Assembly (NCBI RefSeq): GCF_000445125.1
Contig: NZ_ATHL01000003.1
Location: forward strand, 1 to 32,162
Direction: 5' to 3'
Length of the DNA: 32,162 nucleotides
Source: Novosphingobium lindaniclasticum LE124
Lineage (GTDB): Bacteria; Pseudomonadota; Alphaproteobacteria; Sphingomonadales; Sphingomonadaceae
Shown here: positions 1 to 8,952 of the stretch, piece by piece
Position numbering within the stretch: the first letter of the stretch is position 1
Layout of the letters: every line of letters begins with the position of its first letter
Notes under the pieces: model-generated
The model's database searches: none
Told to the model about the DNA's origin: nothing
The model's input: the letters and a program-made list of their open reading frames with translations, nothing else
Position numbers and translations under genes: made by a program

Positions 1-432
1 GGTCTCGCTGGCGAAGCGCAAGGGTTCGGGCGCCGAGGCCATCGGCCCGCGCGTCAGGAGATACCCGCCCAGCGGCAGGGCCACGATCGCGGCAAGGCCG
101 GCCGCCAAGGCCTGGCGCCGCCCCATGCGGGAGGGCGAAGCCTCGTGGAGGCGCGGCGAACGTATCCCGGACGCGGAGCGTCCGCGCGCCGGGTACTCGG
201 GCGCCGGATACAGGGGCGCGGGCGAGGCAGTGCTGCCCGAAGGCGCACTGCCGACCGCTTCAAGCAGTGCGCTGTCGTTCAGCACCTGGCGGATCCGCGC
301 GAAAGCCCGCGCATGTTCGGGGCGCTGGGACAGCCACTGCGCCAGTTCGCGCCGTTCGGCCTGGTCGAGATCGTCGTGGCGGTCCGCCCAGTCGGCCGCC
401 GTCTCGATCGTTTCCAGCTGCCGCTCATCCAT
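1..432 (-). CDS. FecR-family anti-sigma regulator, partial (C-terminus beyond left edge)
   Basis: The first 144 codons of a FecR-like inner-membrane anti-sigma protein are present; the rest lies outside the window. The N-terminus (MDERQLETIETAADWADRHD, then an E-R-R-E-L-x-x-W-L motif) matches the FecR N-terminal cytoplasmic domain (DUF4880 type), which binds the partner sigma factor. A Pro/Ala-rich linker at about residues 68-105 leads to an MGRRQALAAGLAAIVALPLG segment at about 106-128, the single membrane span. The periplasmic FecR domain would follow. The ATG overlaps the end of the sigma gene by 8 bases (ATGGATGA), which indicates translational coupling. By family knowledge it would relay a signal from an STN-type TonB receptor to the sigma factor; the receptor at 1101-4064 has that domain. 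Confidence 0.87.
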   Translation of the reverse strand, partial: MDERQLETIETAADWADRHDDLDQAERRELAQWLSQRPEHARAFARIRQVLNDSALLEAVGSAPSGSTASPAPLYPAPEYPARGRSASGIRSPRLHEASPSRMGRRQALAAGLAAIVALPLGGYLLTRGPMASAPEPLRFASET

Positions 433-958
433 GTCCGGTCGCTCCCGTTGCGCCTTGTTTCCAGTCGCTCGCCCAGTCGCCGCCGAGGGACAGGGTGAGG
501 TCGGCCATGGCCCGCACGAGGTGCTTCTTGACGGCTTCCAGGCTGAGGTCCAGTTCCGCCGCGATTTCCTGCCGTGATTTGCCGTCGATATGGCGCAGCC
601 GGAACACCGCGCGCCGTTGCGGCGTCAGCCTCTCCAGCGCCGCCTCGAACCGGGCGAGGCGCTGGCGATAGTCCAGCACTTCGTCGGCCAGCGGCAACTC
701 GCAGGCGAAATCGAGATCGTCCAGCCCCGCTTCCCGCGAAGACTTGCGCGCGCCGGCCATGATCACCGAATCCGCGACGCGAAAGGCATAGGCCAGCGAC
801 TGTTCGATCACCTGCCTGCGCTCCTGCTCGATCACGCGTACCAGCGTTTCCTGCACCACGTCCTCCATGCCGTCGGGATCGCGCATGCGCCGCCGGACAT
901 AGCTGCGCAGCCGCCCGAGGCCGGCGGAAAGCTGGCTGGCGACATCGCTCATGTACAT
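425..958 (-). CDS. ECF (FecI-like) RNA polymerase sigma factor
   Basis: This protein of about 177 residues has the two-domain layout of an extracytoplasmic-function sigma factor. Region 2 lies at about residues 12-80, with the D-x-x-x-M-E-D-V-V-Q-E-T-L motif typical of region 2. Region 4 lies at about 110-162, with R-x-V-F-R-L-R-H-I-D-G-K-S-x-x-E-I-A recognition-helix features. Two ATGs lie close together (958 and 952); neither has a clear Shine-Dalgarno sequence, so the start is uncertain by two codons. The gene lies 142 bases after the STN-type TonB receptor and overlaps the FecR-like gene. The order receptor-sigma-anti-sigma differs from the classic fecI-fecR-fecA order but keeps the same three parts. 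Its targets probably include the adjacent receptor; that is inference. Confidence 0.88.
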   Translation of the reverse strand: MYMSDVASQLSAGLGRLRSYVRRRMRDPDGMEDVVQETLVRVIEQERRQVIEQSLAYAFRVADSVIMAGARKSSREAGLDDLDFACELPLADEVLDYRQRLARFEAALERLTPQRRAVFRLRHIDGKSRQEIAAELDLSLEAVKKHLVRAMADLTLSLGGDWASDWKQGATGATGHG

Positions 959-1100
959 CGGCGGCAGTCCGGCAAGAAGCGTGGCATGTCCGGCAATCCG
1001 TTCTGGGTCAGGCCCAGCCGGGCCCCGAGGTGAAGAGCGCGCGGGCGGGCAAACGGGGACAGGGCGAAGTTCGCTTTCGGAAAAGATCCGGCCATGGCGA

Positions 1101-4064
1101 TCAGAACCTGTAGCGCAGACCGGCCGAGAACACGCGCCCGCTGCGGGTGCGGGCGAGCAGGCGGCGGGCGCTGCGGTCGGTATATTGGACGATCGGGGCA
1201 TCGGTGAGGTTTCGGCCCTCGAACAATGCCTGCATCCGCGGCCCGATGGCGAAATGGGCGGCGAAATCGAGCGTGAAGCTGGGCTTGATCCACTCGCCGA
1301 TATTGCCGTTGTTGCCGATCCCCATCCGGTACGTGCCGCGATAGGCTGCGGCCAGGCGCGCGTCCCAGCCGCGTGCCGTATAATAGAGCGTGGTATTGCC
1401 CGACCAGCGGGAGAGGTCGATCAGCGGCAGGCGCAGGGTCTGCCGGCCGTAGGTCACTTCGCTCCGCCCCGAGGCGAACGTCACGTTGGCCGCGATTCCC
1501 AGGCCGTCCAGCGGCGCGGGCAGAAAGCGCAAGTCGCGCTGGATGGCGGCTTCCACGCCAAGGATCGACGCACCCGAGCCGTTCACCGGCTGGATGACGT
1601 TGTAGAGGATCGCGGCGTCCTGATCCGCATAGAGGAACTCGAGGGGGTAGCCGGTCTGCGCATAGGCCATGACGCGCGTCTGCGAGGTGATGAAGGAATC
1701 CAGGTGCTTGTAGAACAGGCCCAGCGAGACATAGCCGTCGCGGCCCCAATACTGTTCGAGCGAAAGGTCCAGCGCATCGGCGGTGAAGGGCTTCAGGCCG
1801 GGATTGCCCGAAGTGATGGTTCCGCCAAAAGGCGTGGCATTGACCTGGGCGGCGGCGCGCAAGTCCGCGACGTCGGGCTGGTTGAGGTTGCGGCTGGCCG
1901 CCAGCCTCAGCAGAAGATCGGGGCGCAGCGCGGCGCGGGCCTGGAACGAGGGAAGCCAGGCATGGCGGTGGCTGCGCCGCGAGATCAGGTACTGGCGGAC
2001 ATCGGTGCTCGCCTTGCCCGACGAAAGCGTGCCGACGCGCTGGTATTGCAGCCCCATCTCCGCCTGGACCGGCAGCGCACCCAGCACGCCGTCGAGCGTG
2101 GCGAGCGCGAAGGCGGCGTAGCTGTCCTCGTGAACGGCGTAGCTGGTACCGGGCATGTCGTCGGCACTGGTGAGCACGCGGTTCTGGCCGGTCGCCGCGA
2201 AAGTGGCATCGACGTCGGCCACGACGAAAGGCGCCAGGGTCCTGCCGCCGCACAGCCTGGTGACGGCGGCGGTTCCGCTGCCCCCGGGGTAATCGACCCG
2301 CACGCGCCGCTCGTAGCCGTCGTTGCCGAAAAAGCGGTAGGCCGCGCCCAGCTTCACGGCCGCGCCGGGGGCCAGCGCCTGGGTGATCTCGAGGCGGGCG
2401 GAGACGTTCTGGTTGACGATCGCATCCTCCCGCGTGTCGGCGCGCATGAGGGTCCACTGCGCGGCATCGGTCGCATCGAAGCCGTAGCTGTTGCCGGGAG
2501 CGGTTCCGGTGGCGGTATAGCGGAAAGGCTTGTTCCTGGCCTGGAGGAAGACCTTGTCGAACAACGGCTCCTGAAAATCGCTGCGCGCATAGCCGGCGCG
2601 GGCGGAGAGGGTGGTGGCTGCGCCGAGCGGCGCGGCGAGCGAGAGCACCGCTTGGCCGAAGCGGGTATGATCGACCGTGCGCTTGCTTTCGGAGCGGAAG
2701 TCGATCCCGCTGAAAGCGGCGGCGGTGATGGAGTCTCTGGCGATCGTCACGCTTTCCAGCCGCTGCGTCCCGGTGACGTCGGCGGTGAGCCCGTTGATGC
2801 CCGCGGCGGCGAGGGCATATTCCTCCCGGTCGTTGGCGAGCCGGGCGTAGAGCACGTCAAGCGCGACATGCAGCCCGCCCTCGCTCTCGTGCTCGATGGC
2901 CCCCACGACGTTGAGCCGCTCGAAACGGTTGATCCAGGTGGAGTAGCTCTGCGCGCGCGACATCATGACCGGCTTGCCTGCGCCGGTCAGCCGGGCGCGG
3001 TCCGCGGCGTCGATCGCGGGGCCGACGTTGGCCGGCCCGAACGCCACCGGCACCCAGTCCCAGTTGCGATACCCGTATTCCGCCACGCGGTTGCGGCTCC
3101 AGGACGCCGCCAGCAAGGCGCCCCAGGTCTCGTTCCGGCGGGCGATCTCCCCTGTCACTTGCGGGGTCACGCCGCGGCTGTTGGCGCCGGCCCGTCCCTG
3201 GAGCGAAAGCAGCGTCACCGGCCCTGGCTGGTCCAGCGGGCGCACCGTGCGCAGGGCCACGGTTCCGCCGACGCCGCCCGCGTCACGGTCCGCCGACCAG
3301 GTCTTGTGCACTTCGACTTCGGAAAAGAGCCCGGCATCGAAGATCGAATAGTCGAACCGGCGCTGGCGACTGGCGGCGCCGCGATTGTCGAGGCCCGAGG
3401 CGGTGGTCGCCAGGGCTTCCATGCCGTTGAGGGTGGTGCGGGTGAACAGCGGACCCAAACCCCGCAGGGAGACCTGCCGGCCTTCGCCATTGTCGCGGCT
3501 GACGGCGATTCCCGGCAGGCGCTGCAGCGCATCGGCGGCATTGTGATCGGGAAAGGCGGCGATGTCCTCCGCCCGCGTGACTTCGAGGATCGAGCGGGCG
3601 CCCCGCTTGGTCGCGACGGCCTGCCGCAGGCTCTCGCGGTAGCCGGTGACCAGGATCGGCGGACCTTCCGGCTCGGGCGGTGTGGGGGCTGCCGCGATGC
3701 GGGGCGGCGCGGAGGTCGGGAGCGCGGAAGGTCGCTTTTGCGTCACCACGAAGCCGCCGGACAGCCGCCGGACTTCGACGGGAAGATCCTGCGTCGCGCG
3801 GGCAAGGGCCTGTTCCACCGTGAGCCGCTGCCTGACGGCATGGCGGGTGCGCAGTTCCGGCGCGACCGAAGTGACGATCTGCACGCCCGCTTGCTGCGAG
3901 ATCGTCCGCAACACCTGGGCCAGGCGGCCGGAGGCGATGCGGAAGGAGATCGCTTCGCCCGAAGCCTGCGCTTCGCGCGCATGCGCGGCTTCGGCCCCGA
4001 GCGGGGCGGTCAACGCAAGAACCGTACAGGATGCCACGAACCGGCCGCAAGCGTAATGAAACAC
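1101..4064 (-). CDS. TonB-dependent outer-membrane receptor with N-terminal STN signalling domain (FecA-like transducer)
   Basis: I place the start at the GTG at 4064, giving 987 residues: GGAGG stands four bases upstream and the protein then opens directly with a signal peptide (VFHYACGRFVASCTVLALTA, cleavage probably after AHA). The same frame is open to an ATG at 4142, which would add 26 residues and bury the signal peptide. After the signal comes an STN (secretin/TonB short N-terminal) domain at about residues 33-105, the part that contacts FecR in signalling receptors. The plug follows (ILVTGYRESLRQA, then a LRGLGPLFTRTTLNGME block), then a long beta-barrel ending in L-R-Y-R-F, a normal barrel terminus. 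The family is the Caulobacter/Xanthomonas-type receptor (TIGR01782-like). It imports an unknown ligand using TonB energy and probably signals to the sigma/FecR pair just downstream. Confidence 0.9.
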   Translation of the reverse strand: MFHYACGRFVASCTVLALTAPLGAEAAHAREAQASGEAISFRIASGRLAQVLRTISQQAGVQIVTSVAPELRTRHAVRQRLTVEQALARATQDLPVEVRRLSGGFVVTQKRPSALPTSAPPRIAAAPTPPEPEGPPILVTGYRESLRQAVATKRGARSILEVTRAEDIAAFPDHNAADALQRLPGIAVSRDNGEGRQVSLRGLGPLFTRTTLNGMEALATTASGLDNRGAASRQRRFDYSIFDAGLFSEVEVHKTWSADRDAGGVGGTVALRTVRPLDQPGPVTLLSLQGRAGANSRGVTPQVTGEIARRNETWGALLAASWSRNRVAEYGYRNWDWVPVAFGPANVGPAIDAADRARLTGAGKPVMMSRAQSYSTWINRFERLNVVGAIEHESEGGLHVALDVLYARLANDREEYALAAAGINGLTADVTGTQRLESVTIARDSITAAAFSGIDFRSESKRTVDHTRFGQAVLSLAAPLGAATTLSARAGYARSDFQEPLFDKVFLQARNKPFRYTATGTAPGNSYGFDATDAAQWTLMRADTREDAIVNQNVSARLEITQALAPGAAVKLGAAYRFFGNDGYERRVRVDYPGGSGTAAVTRLCGGRTLAPFVVADVDATFAATGQNRVLTSADDMPGTSYAVHEDSYAAFALATLDGVLGALPVQAEMGLQYQRVGTLSSGKASTDVRQYLISRRSHRHAWLPSFQARAALRPDLLLRLAASRNLNQPDVADLRAAAQVNATPFGGTITSGNPGLKPFTADALDLSLEQYWGRDGYVSLGLFYKHLDSFITSQTRVMAYAQTGYPLEFLYADQDAAILYNVIQPVNGSGASILGVEAAIQRDLRFLPAPLDGLGIAANVTFASGRSEVTYGRQTLRLPLIDLSRWSGNTTLYYTARGWDARLAAAYRGTYRMGIGNNGNIGEWIKPSFTLDFAAHFAIGPRMQALFEGRNLTDAPIVQYTDRSARRLLARTRSGRVFSAGLRYRF

Positions 4065-4139
4065 GAGCCCTCCGGCGCGGGCGGCTATCAGGGGCGGATG
4101 ACGATTATGTGACCTTCCGGGCTCGCTGCGGCGGGCGCG

Positions 4140-4176
4140 CAAGAAAAAGGGCGCGGAGCATGAACTGCCCCGCGCC
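4140..4176 (-). terminator. Rho-independent terminator after the upstream TonB receptor
   Basis: Read on the minus strand, GGCGCGGGGC and GCTCCGCGCC form a 10-base-pair stem (one G-U wobble) around a 7-base loop, followed by CTTTTTCTT. It lies 26 bases after the stop of the receptor gene ending at 4203 and before the STN receptor, so the two receptor genes are probably transcribed separately. The opposite strand also has a short T run after the stem. Confidence 0.85.
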
Positions 4177-4202
4177 TTTTCAGCGTTTACAGCCGGTTGA
4201 CG

Positions 4203-6932
4203 TCAGAATTCGAAGCGCACGCCGCCCATGATCGTCGTTCCCGAGCGGGTATTGACATAGAGGCGCTTGCTGGTGTCCGAATACTGCTTCTCGTGCTGGT
4301 TGGTGAGGTTGATGGCGTCGAGCGTGAGCTGCACGCCTTCCATCACCTTGTAATGCGCGGAGGCATCGACGTAGATCGTCGCCGCATAGCCGGAGAGATC
4401 CTGGTCCAGTCCCAGCCCGCTGGTGATCGGCGCCGCGCTGAAGACATAGCTGCTGCGGTAATTGGCCGACCCGCGAATGTCGAACTTCGCATCCTGGTAA
4501 TAGAGCGTAATGTTGCCGTTATACTTGCTGAGGCCCTCCAGTGTCGTGTTGGCGCCGCCTGCGTACATCGTCGCGTAATCGTATTTCGAATTGACGTAGG
4601 TGAAGTTCACCGCCGTGCCGAAGTGGTCGAAGGGAGCGGGCAGGAAGGTGAAGTCCGTCTGCGCGGCAAGCTCCAGGCCCCATAGGTCGGTCTTGCCCAG
4701 GTTCACCGGACGCGAGAACGAGGTGACTTTGGTGTTGCCTGTCACGCCTGCAACCAGATCCGTGGAAAGGCCGGTCGCGCTGTAGGGGACGTCGTTGACC
4801 GTCTGCGTGGTGATGAAACCGTCCAGCGTCTTGTAGAACAGCGCGGCGCTGACGGACCCGACTTTGCCGAAGTAGTATTCCAGCGAGAGATCGAGGTCGG
4901 TCGACTTGTAGGGACGCAGCGCCGGATTGCCTACCGATACCGAAAGCTCGCTATTGTCGCCGACGGTGACGGTGCCGTTCACTGCCAGCGAACCGAGTGC
5001 GGGACGATTGATGTTGCGGGCCGCCGAGGCGCGGACCACCAGATCCCTGGCCGGATCGAAGATCAGGTTCACGGCCGGGAGGAAGCCCTGATAGCTCGAG
5101 GAAACCGAGATCGGCGCGTTCGCGCCGCCTACCGTGCCGATTCCGGCCGAGAGAATGTCGGTGTGGTAATAGCGCCCGCCGATATTGCCGCGGAAGGGCA
5201 GGCTACCCAGCACATGGTTCCAGTCGTACTGGACATAGCCGGCAGCGGTGCGTTCCTCGACCGAGAAGACGCTGCTCTTGCTCGTCAGGTACTTGCCGCG
5301 ATCCACTCCCAGCGTGGAGAGGGCCTTGTCATAGTCGACGATGACCCAGTCCTGGCCCTTGTAGCCGTCGTAGACTTTCGCATAGTCGCGCATATCGGCG
5401 CTGACGGTGCCGTTCTTGAACGCGGTCAGCAGGGCATCGTTGTAAGTGCGCTTGAAGCCGGAGTTCTTGAACCGGCGCCACTCGCCGCCGATCGAGATCT
5501 TGTCGTCGGGGGTGATCTCATAGGCCAGGCCTCCCTTGACGTTGTCGAAGGCGGTATCCTGGAAGCTCTGGTTCATGTCGATTTCGTGGGCGTGATAGTT
5601 GGCGGCGTTGCCAGTATCCCAGCGGTAGGTATTGACGAGCGAATAGTCGCCGCCGCGATAGTCTGACACGACGTCGCCATAGGCTTCGGTGTAGAACTGG
5701 TCGCTCAGCGGCATGTTGAAGCTGGCCCGCTCGATGCCGCCCAGGAACGTCGCCTTCAGCCCCGGAACGATCTCGGCATCGCCGCTGAGCACGATCTGCT
5801 TGAAGGTGTTCGTGGCCTTCTGGATGCGCGTCTCGGTGGCGGTCTGGCCGCCGGTGACGTCGAGGTAGGTCACCTCGTTCTGGTCGTTCCACGCGATGGC
5901 GTTGATCTTGGAGTTCGGATAAGTCACGCCCGCGAAAGTCTGGCCGCCGCCGAGCCAGGTGGAACCGCCGCCGCCGCGCGAGGCGAGGTGGGTCTCGAAA
6001 CGGTCTGCCTTGTATTTGCCGTAGAGGCCGTCGAGCGTCAGGTGCACGGTATCGGCCGGGTTCCACTGCGCCGAGGCGGTCACGCCCAGGCGGTCCTGGG
6101 TGCTGTCCCAGACCGAGAGGCGGTTGCCGCGTGCGAAACGCAGTTCGCCGGAGTTGATCTTGTCCTGTTCCGCCCTGGTCAGGGCCGAGATGTTGGAGCC
6201 GTTGGCCTTGTTCAGGCGCCAGCGGTAGGTATCCACGCCGGTCTCGCGGGTCTGGCGATGGCTATAGGCGGCCGAGACGAGAAGGCCGAAGTCGCCCCAG
6301 TTCTTCGAGACGAGCCCGGTGAGGCGCGGCTGGAAGTCCTTGGTCAGGGTATTGGTGCCGCCCGAGGCGGAGAAGGCGAGCTTGGTACCCTCGGAATCAA
6401 AGGGGCGCGCGGTGTAGAGGCCGACGGTGCCGGCCAGTCCGCCTTCGGTCTGCTCGGCGGAGAACGACTTGCGCACGTCCACGCGGTTGAACAGTTCGGC
6501 GGCGAAGATGTTGAAGTCGAAAGCGCGGTCGCGTGTGCCCTGACCGCGGCTGTCCTGCGGGGAATCGACGTTGCCCAGCACTTCCATGCCGTTCAGCTGG
6601 ACGCGGGTGAAATCCGGACCGAGACCACGCAGGCTGACGCGGCGTCCTTCGCCCGCCTCGCGGTTGATGGCGACGCCGGGAAGGCGCTGGAGCGCTTCGG
6701 CAAGGTTGAGGTCCGGGAAAGCCGCGATATCGTCGGCGACGATCGAGTCCTGGATGATCGTGGCACTGCGCTTCACGTCGCGCGCGCCCTGCAGGCTGGC
6801 ACGGAAGCCGGTGACGACGATATCGCCTTCAGGCGCGGCGGCTTGCGCCTCTTCGGCCTGGGCGGGCTGGGCGACCATCGCCCCGAAGGCGAGCGCCGTC
6901 GTCATCAGGTAGCGGCTACGCTGGGTCCACAT
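4203..6932 (-). CDS. TonB-dependent receptor without STN domain (TIGR01782-like)
   Basis: This outer-membrane receptor has 909 residues. The start is the ATG at 6932, eight bases after GGGGAG; the open frame continues upstream to 7184, but only as translated leader. A clear signal peptide (MWTQRSRYLMTTALAFGAMV, cleavage near AQA) is followed directly by the TonB box/plug region (GDIVVTGFRASLQGARDVKR) with no STN domain. The plug has the A-D-D-I-A-A-F-P-D-L-N-L-A-E-A-L-Q-R-L-P-G-V block and the LRGLGPDFTRVQLNGMEVLG block. The barrel ends in G-G-V-R-F-E-F. It resembles the neighbouring receptor through the plug, so the two are paralogous. Such receptors in sphingomonads and caulobacters import glycans, siderophores or aromatic compounds; the ligand cannot be read from sequence. 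A terminator separates it from the next gene. Confidence 0.93.
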   Translation of the reverse strand: MWTQRSRYLMTTALAFGAMVAQPAQAEEAQAAAPEGDIVVTGFRASLQGARDVKRSATIIQDSIVADDIAAFPDLNLAEALQRLPGVAINREAGEGRRVSLRGLGPDFTRVQLNGMEVLGNVDSPQDSRGQGTRDRAFDFNIFAAELFNRVDVRKSFSAEQTEGGLAGTVGLYTARPFDSEGTKLAFSASGGTNTLTKDFQPRLTGLVSKNWGDFGLLVSAAYSHRQTRETGVDTYRWRLNKANGSNISALTRAEQDKINSGELRFARGNRLSVWDSTQDRLGVTASAQWNPADTVHLTLDGLYGKYKADRFETHLASRGGGGSTWLGGGQTFAGVTYPNSKINAIAWNDQNEVTYLDVTGGQTATETRIQKATNTFKQIVLSGDAEIVPGLKATFLGGIERASFNMPLSDQFYTEAYGDVVSDYRGGDYSLVNTYRWDTGNAANYHAHEIDMNQSFQDTAFDNVKGGLAYEITPDDKISIGGEWRRFKNSGFKRTYNDALLTAFKNGTVSADMRDYAKVYDGYKGQDWVIVDYDKALSTLGVDRGKYLTSKSSVFSVEERTAAGYVQYDWNHVLGSLPFRGNIGGRYYHTDILSAGIGTVGGANAPISVSSSYQGFLPAVNLIFDPARDLVVRASAARNINRPALGSLAVNGTVTVGDNSELSVSVGNPALRPYKSTDLDLSLEYYFGKVGSVSAALFYKTLDGFITTQTVNDVPYSATGLSTDLVAGVTGNTKVTSFSRPVNLGKTDLWGLELAAQTDFTFLPAPFDHFGTAVNFTYVNSKYDYATMYAGGANTTLEGLSKYNGNITLYYQDAKFDIRGSANYRSSYVFSAAPITSGLGLDQDLSGYAATIYVDASAHYKVMEGVQLTLDAINLTNQHEKQYSDTSKRLYVNTRSGTTIMGGVRFEF

Positions 6933-7379
6933 TTTCGTAACTCCCCGAGTGGTTTCACAGGCCATGTGCAGGATGGCGCATGGCGGTCGGGGGTGGAGAG
7001 CCGGGACGGAGCCGTTCGGGGACAGAAATTTCTTGTGAAAGTTCAGCGTAACTTTTGCTGCATTTTTATTGCATCGTATAGTTTCTCGGGCGACTAAATT
7101 ATTGGTCCGTTTCGCTTGTGGATTTGTGCATTTCATCCTGCAATGACTTGGCTGCAAATCTGGGAGGCCAGCGCAGGGCCGCAAGCCCCGCAGGGCTGCA
7201 AGGCGTCGTCATGGGTTGAAAAGCGGCAAGGCGATCTGGTAAGGGGCGCGTCATTCGCAAGGAGCCCGGTGCAAATCCGGGTGGCTATTCCGGCCGCCGA
7301 TCCGCCGGACAATCTCACATGACCCCATCCTCGAAGCGTCGGCCATTGCCGGCGTCATGTGCAATTGCGGACTACTTTC
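6933..7379. other. 447-base divergent intergenic region
   Basis: No convincing gene is seen here. The left part (about 7000-7120) is unusually AT-rich for this DNA and must hold the promoter of the TonB receptor on the minus strand; TATACGAT and CAATAAAAAT stretches are candidate -10 regions. The right part, in front of the SulP gene, contains a small hairpin (CCCGG, TGCAAAT, CCGGG at 7264-7280) that resembles the P5/L5 element of cobalamin riboswitches but lacks the rest of that fold. Confidence 0.6.
7038..7055. promoter_or_regulatory. Inverted repeat AAAGTT-N6-AACTTT, possible operator
   Basis: This perfect 6-base inverted repeat with a 6-base spacer sits in the AT-rich leader about 105 bases upstream of the TonB receptor start at 6932. 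Its size and symmetry fit a dimeric repressor or activator site. No regulator gene is adjacent, so the bound protein is unknown. Confidence 0.35.
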
Positions 7380-8876
7380 ATGTCAGACACTCTCACCCGC
7401 TATCGGCGGCAGTGGTTCAGCGACGCCTCCACGGCGCGCCGGGACGTGCTCGCCGGTCTGGTCGTCGCCCTCGCGCTGATACCCGAAGCCATCGGCTTCT
7501 CCATCATCGCCGGGGTGGACCCGCGCGTCGGGCTCTACGCCTCCGTCGCCATCGCCATCGTCATTTCCTTCACCGGCGGCCGTCCCGCCATGATCTCCGC
7601 CGCGACCGCGGCGGTTGCCGTGCTGGTGGGGCCGCTGGTGCGTGAACACGGCGTGGAATATCTCTTCGCCGCGACAATCCTGATGGGCCTGTTCCAGATC
7701 CTGGCCGGGCTGCTCCGGCTGGACCTGGTGATGCAGTTCGTCTCGCGCTCGGTGATCACCGGCTTCGTCAATGCGCTTGCCATCCTGATTTTCGTAGCCC
7801 AGCTCCCCCAGCTTACGGATGTCGGTTGGGAGACATACGCCATGGTCTTCGGCGGCCTTGCGGTGATCTACCTGTTCCCGCGCGTGACCAGGGCGGTGCC
7901 GTCGCCGCTCGTCGCGATCCTGCTGCTGTCTGCGATCAGCATCACCATGGGCCTGCCGATCCATACGGTAGGCGACATGGGGCGCCTGCCAGAGGGCCTG
8001 CCGAGCTTCGCCCTGCCGCAGATCCCGCTGACGCTGGATACCCTGCGGATCATCCTGCCCTATTCGCTGACGATGGCGGCCGTGGGCCTGCTGGAATCGC
8101 TGCTGACGTCGCAGATCGTCGACGACATGACCGATACCGACAGCGACAAGCGCCGCGAATGCGCCGGCCAGGGCAGCGCCAACATCGTCGCCGCCCTGTT
8201 CGGCGGCATGGGCGGCTGCGCCATGATCGGCCAGTCGGTGATCAATGTCAGTTCCGGCGGGCGCGGGCGGCTGTCGACCTTCGTGGCGGGCGCCTTCCTG
8301 CTGTTTCTGCTGGCGGTGCTGGGCCCCTGGGTGGGGCGCATCCCGATGCCGGCGCTGGTGGCGGTGATGATCATGGTCTCCATCGGCACCTTCAGCTGGG
8401 CCTCGATCGCCAACTTGCGCCGCCATCCGCCCACCTCTTCGGCGGTCATGCTGGTGACAGTGGTGGTGGTCGTCGCGACGCGCGACCTCTCGCTCGGCGT
8501 GCTGGCCGGCGTGCTGCTCTCGGGCGTGTTCTTCGCCGGCAAAGTGCAGCGCATGTTCGCGGTGGAGCGCGTGCTTTCGCCCGACGGCGCCCAGGCGACC
8601 TACCGCGTGACCGGGCAGATCTTCTTCGCCTCCGTCCAGCGCTTCACCCGCGCGTTCCAGTCGGAAAGTGAGGCCTCGCACGTCCGCATCGACGTATCGG
8701 CCGCGCATTTCTGGGACATCTCGGGCGTCGGCGCGCTGGACAAGGTCATTGCCCGGCTGCGCCGAGAAGGCCGCAGCGTGGAGGTGGTCGGCTACAACCG
8801 GGCGAGCGCCGACCTGGTCGATCGCTTTGCCCTGCACGACAAGACCGGGTTCGAAAGCGGCGCCACGCCGCATTGA
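7380..8876 (+). CDS. SulP-family inorganic anion permease with C-terminal STAS domain
   Basis: This inner-membrane protein of 498 residues has the SulP/SLC26 layout: a short cytoplasmic N-terminus, about 10-12 hydrophobic segments to about residue 390, then a cytoplasmic STAS domain (about 410-490, containing [15 protein letters not shown]). Diagnostic features are [20 protein letters not shown] near the start, [14 protein letters not shown], and the R-R-E-C-x-G-Q-G-x-A-N block followed by [15 protein letters not shown]. The [12 protein letters not shown] subgroup includes proteins like Bacillus YbaR. Substrate may be sulfate, bicarbonate or another anion, and sequence does not decide. The ATG at 7380 is chosen; a GTG at 7359 in the same frame is an alternative and neither has a strong ribosome binding site. 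It stands alone and converges on the genes ending at 8953. Confidence 0.92.
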   Translation: MSDTLTRYRRQWFSDASTARRDVLAGLVVALALIPEAIGFSIIAGVDPRVGLYASVAIAIVISFTGGRPAMISAATAAVAVLVGPLVREHGVEYLFAATILMGLFQILAGLLRLDLVMQFVSRSVITGFVNALAILIFVAQLPQLTDVGWETYAMVFGGLAVIYLFPRVTRAVPSPLVAILLLSAISITMGLPIHTVGDMGRLPEGLPSFALPQIPLTLDTLRIILPYSLTMAAVGLLESLLTSQIVDDMTDTDSDKRRECAGQGSANIVAALFGGMGGCAMIGQSVINVSSGGRGRLSTFVAGAFLLFLLAVLGPWVGRIPMPALVAVMIMVSIGTFSWASIANLRRHPPTSSAVMLVTVVVVVATRDLSLGVLAGVLLSGVFFAGKVQRMFAVERVLSPDGAQATYRVTGQIFFASVQRFTRAFQSESEASHVRIDVSAAHFWDISGVGALDKVIARLRREGRSVEVVGYNRASADLVDRFALHDKTGFESGATPH

Positions 8877-8896
8877 CGGCGCGATTCCGGGATGGC

Positions 8897-8933
8897 GCCG
8901 GGCCGTCCCGGAGCCTGCGTCTCCCGGCCCGGC
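8897..8933. terminator. Strong GC hairpin between convergent genes
   Basis: GCCGGGCCG (8897-8905) pairs perfectly with CGGCCCGGC (8925-8933), and GGAG/CTCC inside the loop can extend the stem. It lies 20 bases after the SulP stop and on the other strand after the small membrane peptide gene, where a bidirectional terminator is expected. There is no good T tract, so it may be a pausing or mRNA-end-protecting hairpin. Confidence 0.6.
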
Positions 8934-8952
8934 ACCGGCCGCGCCTCAGGCG

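Noticed and set aside
951..4112. Very long open frame on the plus strand opposite the STN receptor gene
   Set aside because: The translation is Gly/Arg/Ala/His-rich with no domain pattern, as expected of the antisense frame of a GC-rich gene; the minus strand holds a clear receptor.
7264..7300. tRNA 3' half (T-arm-like stem and loop)
   Set aside because: The stem and 7-base loop have T-arm size, but the loop has G for the second T, no matching acceptor strand is found upstream, and no anticodon arm is visible.
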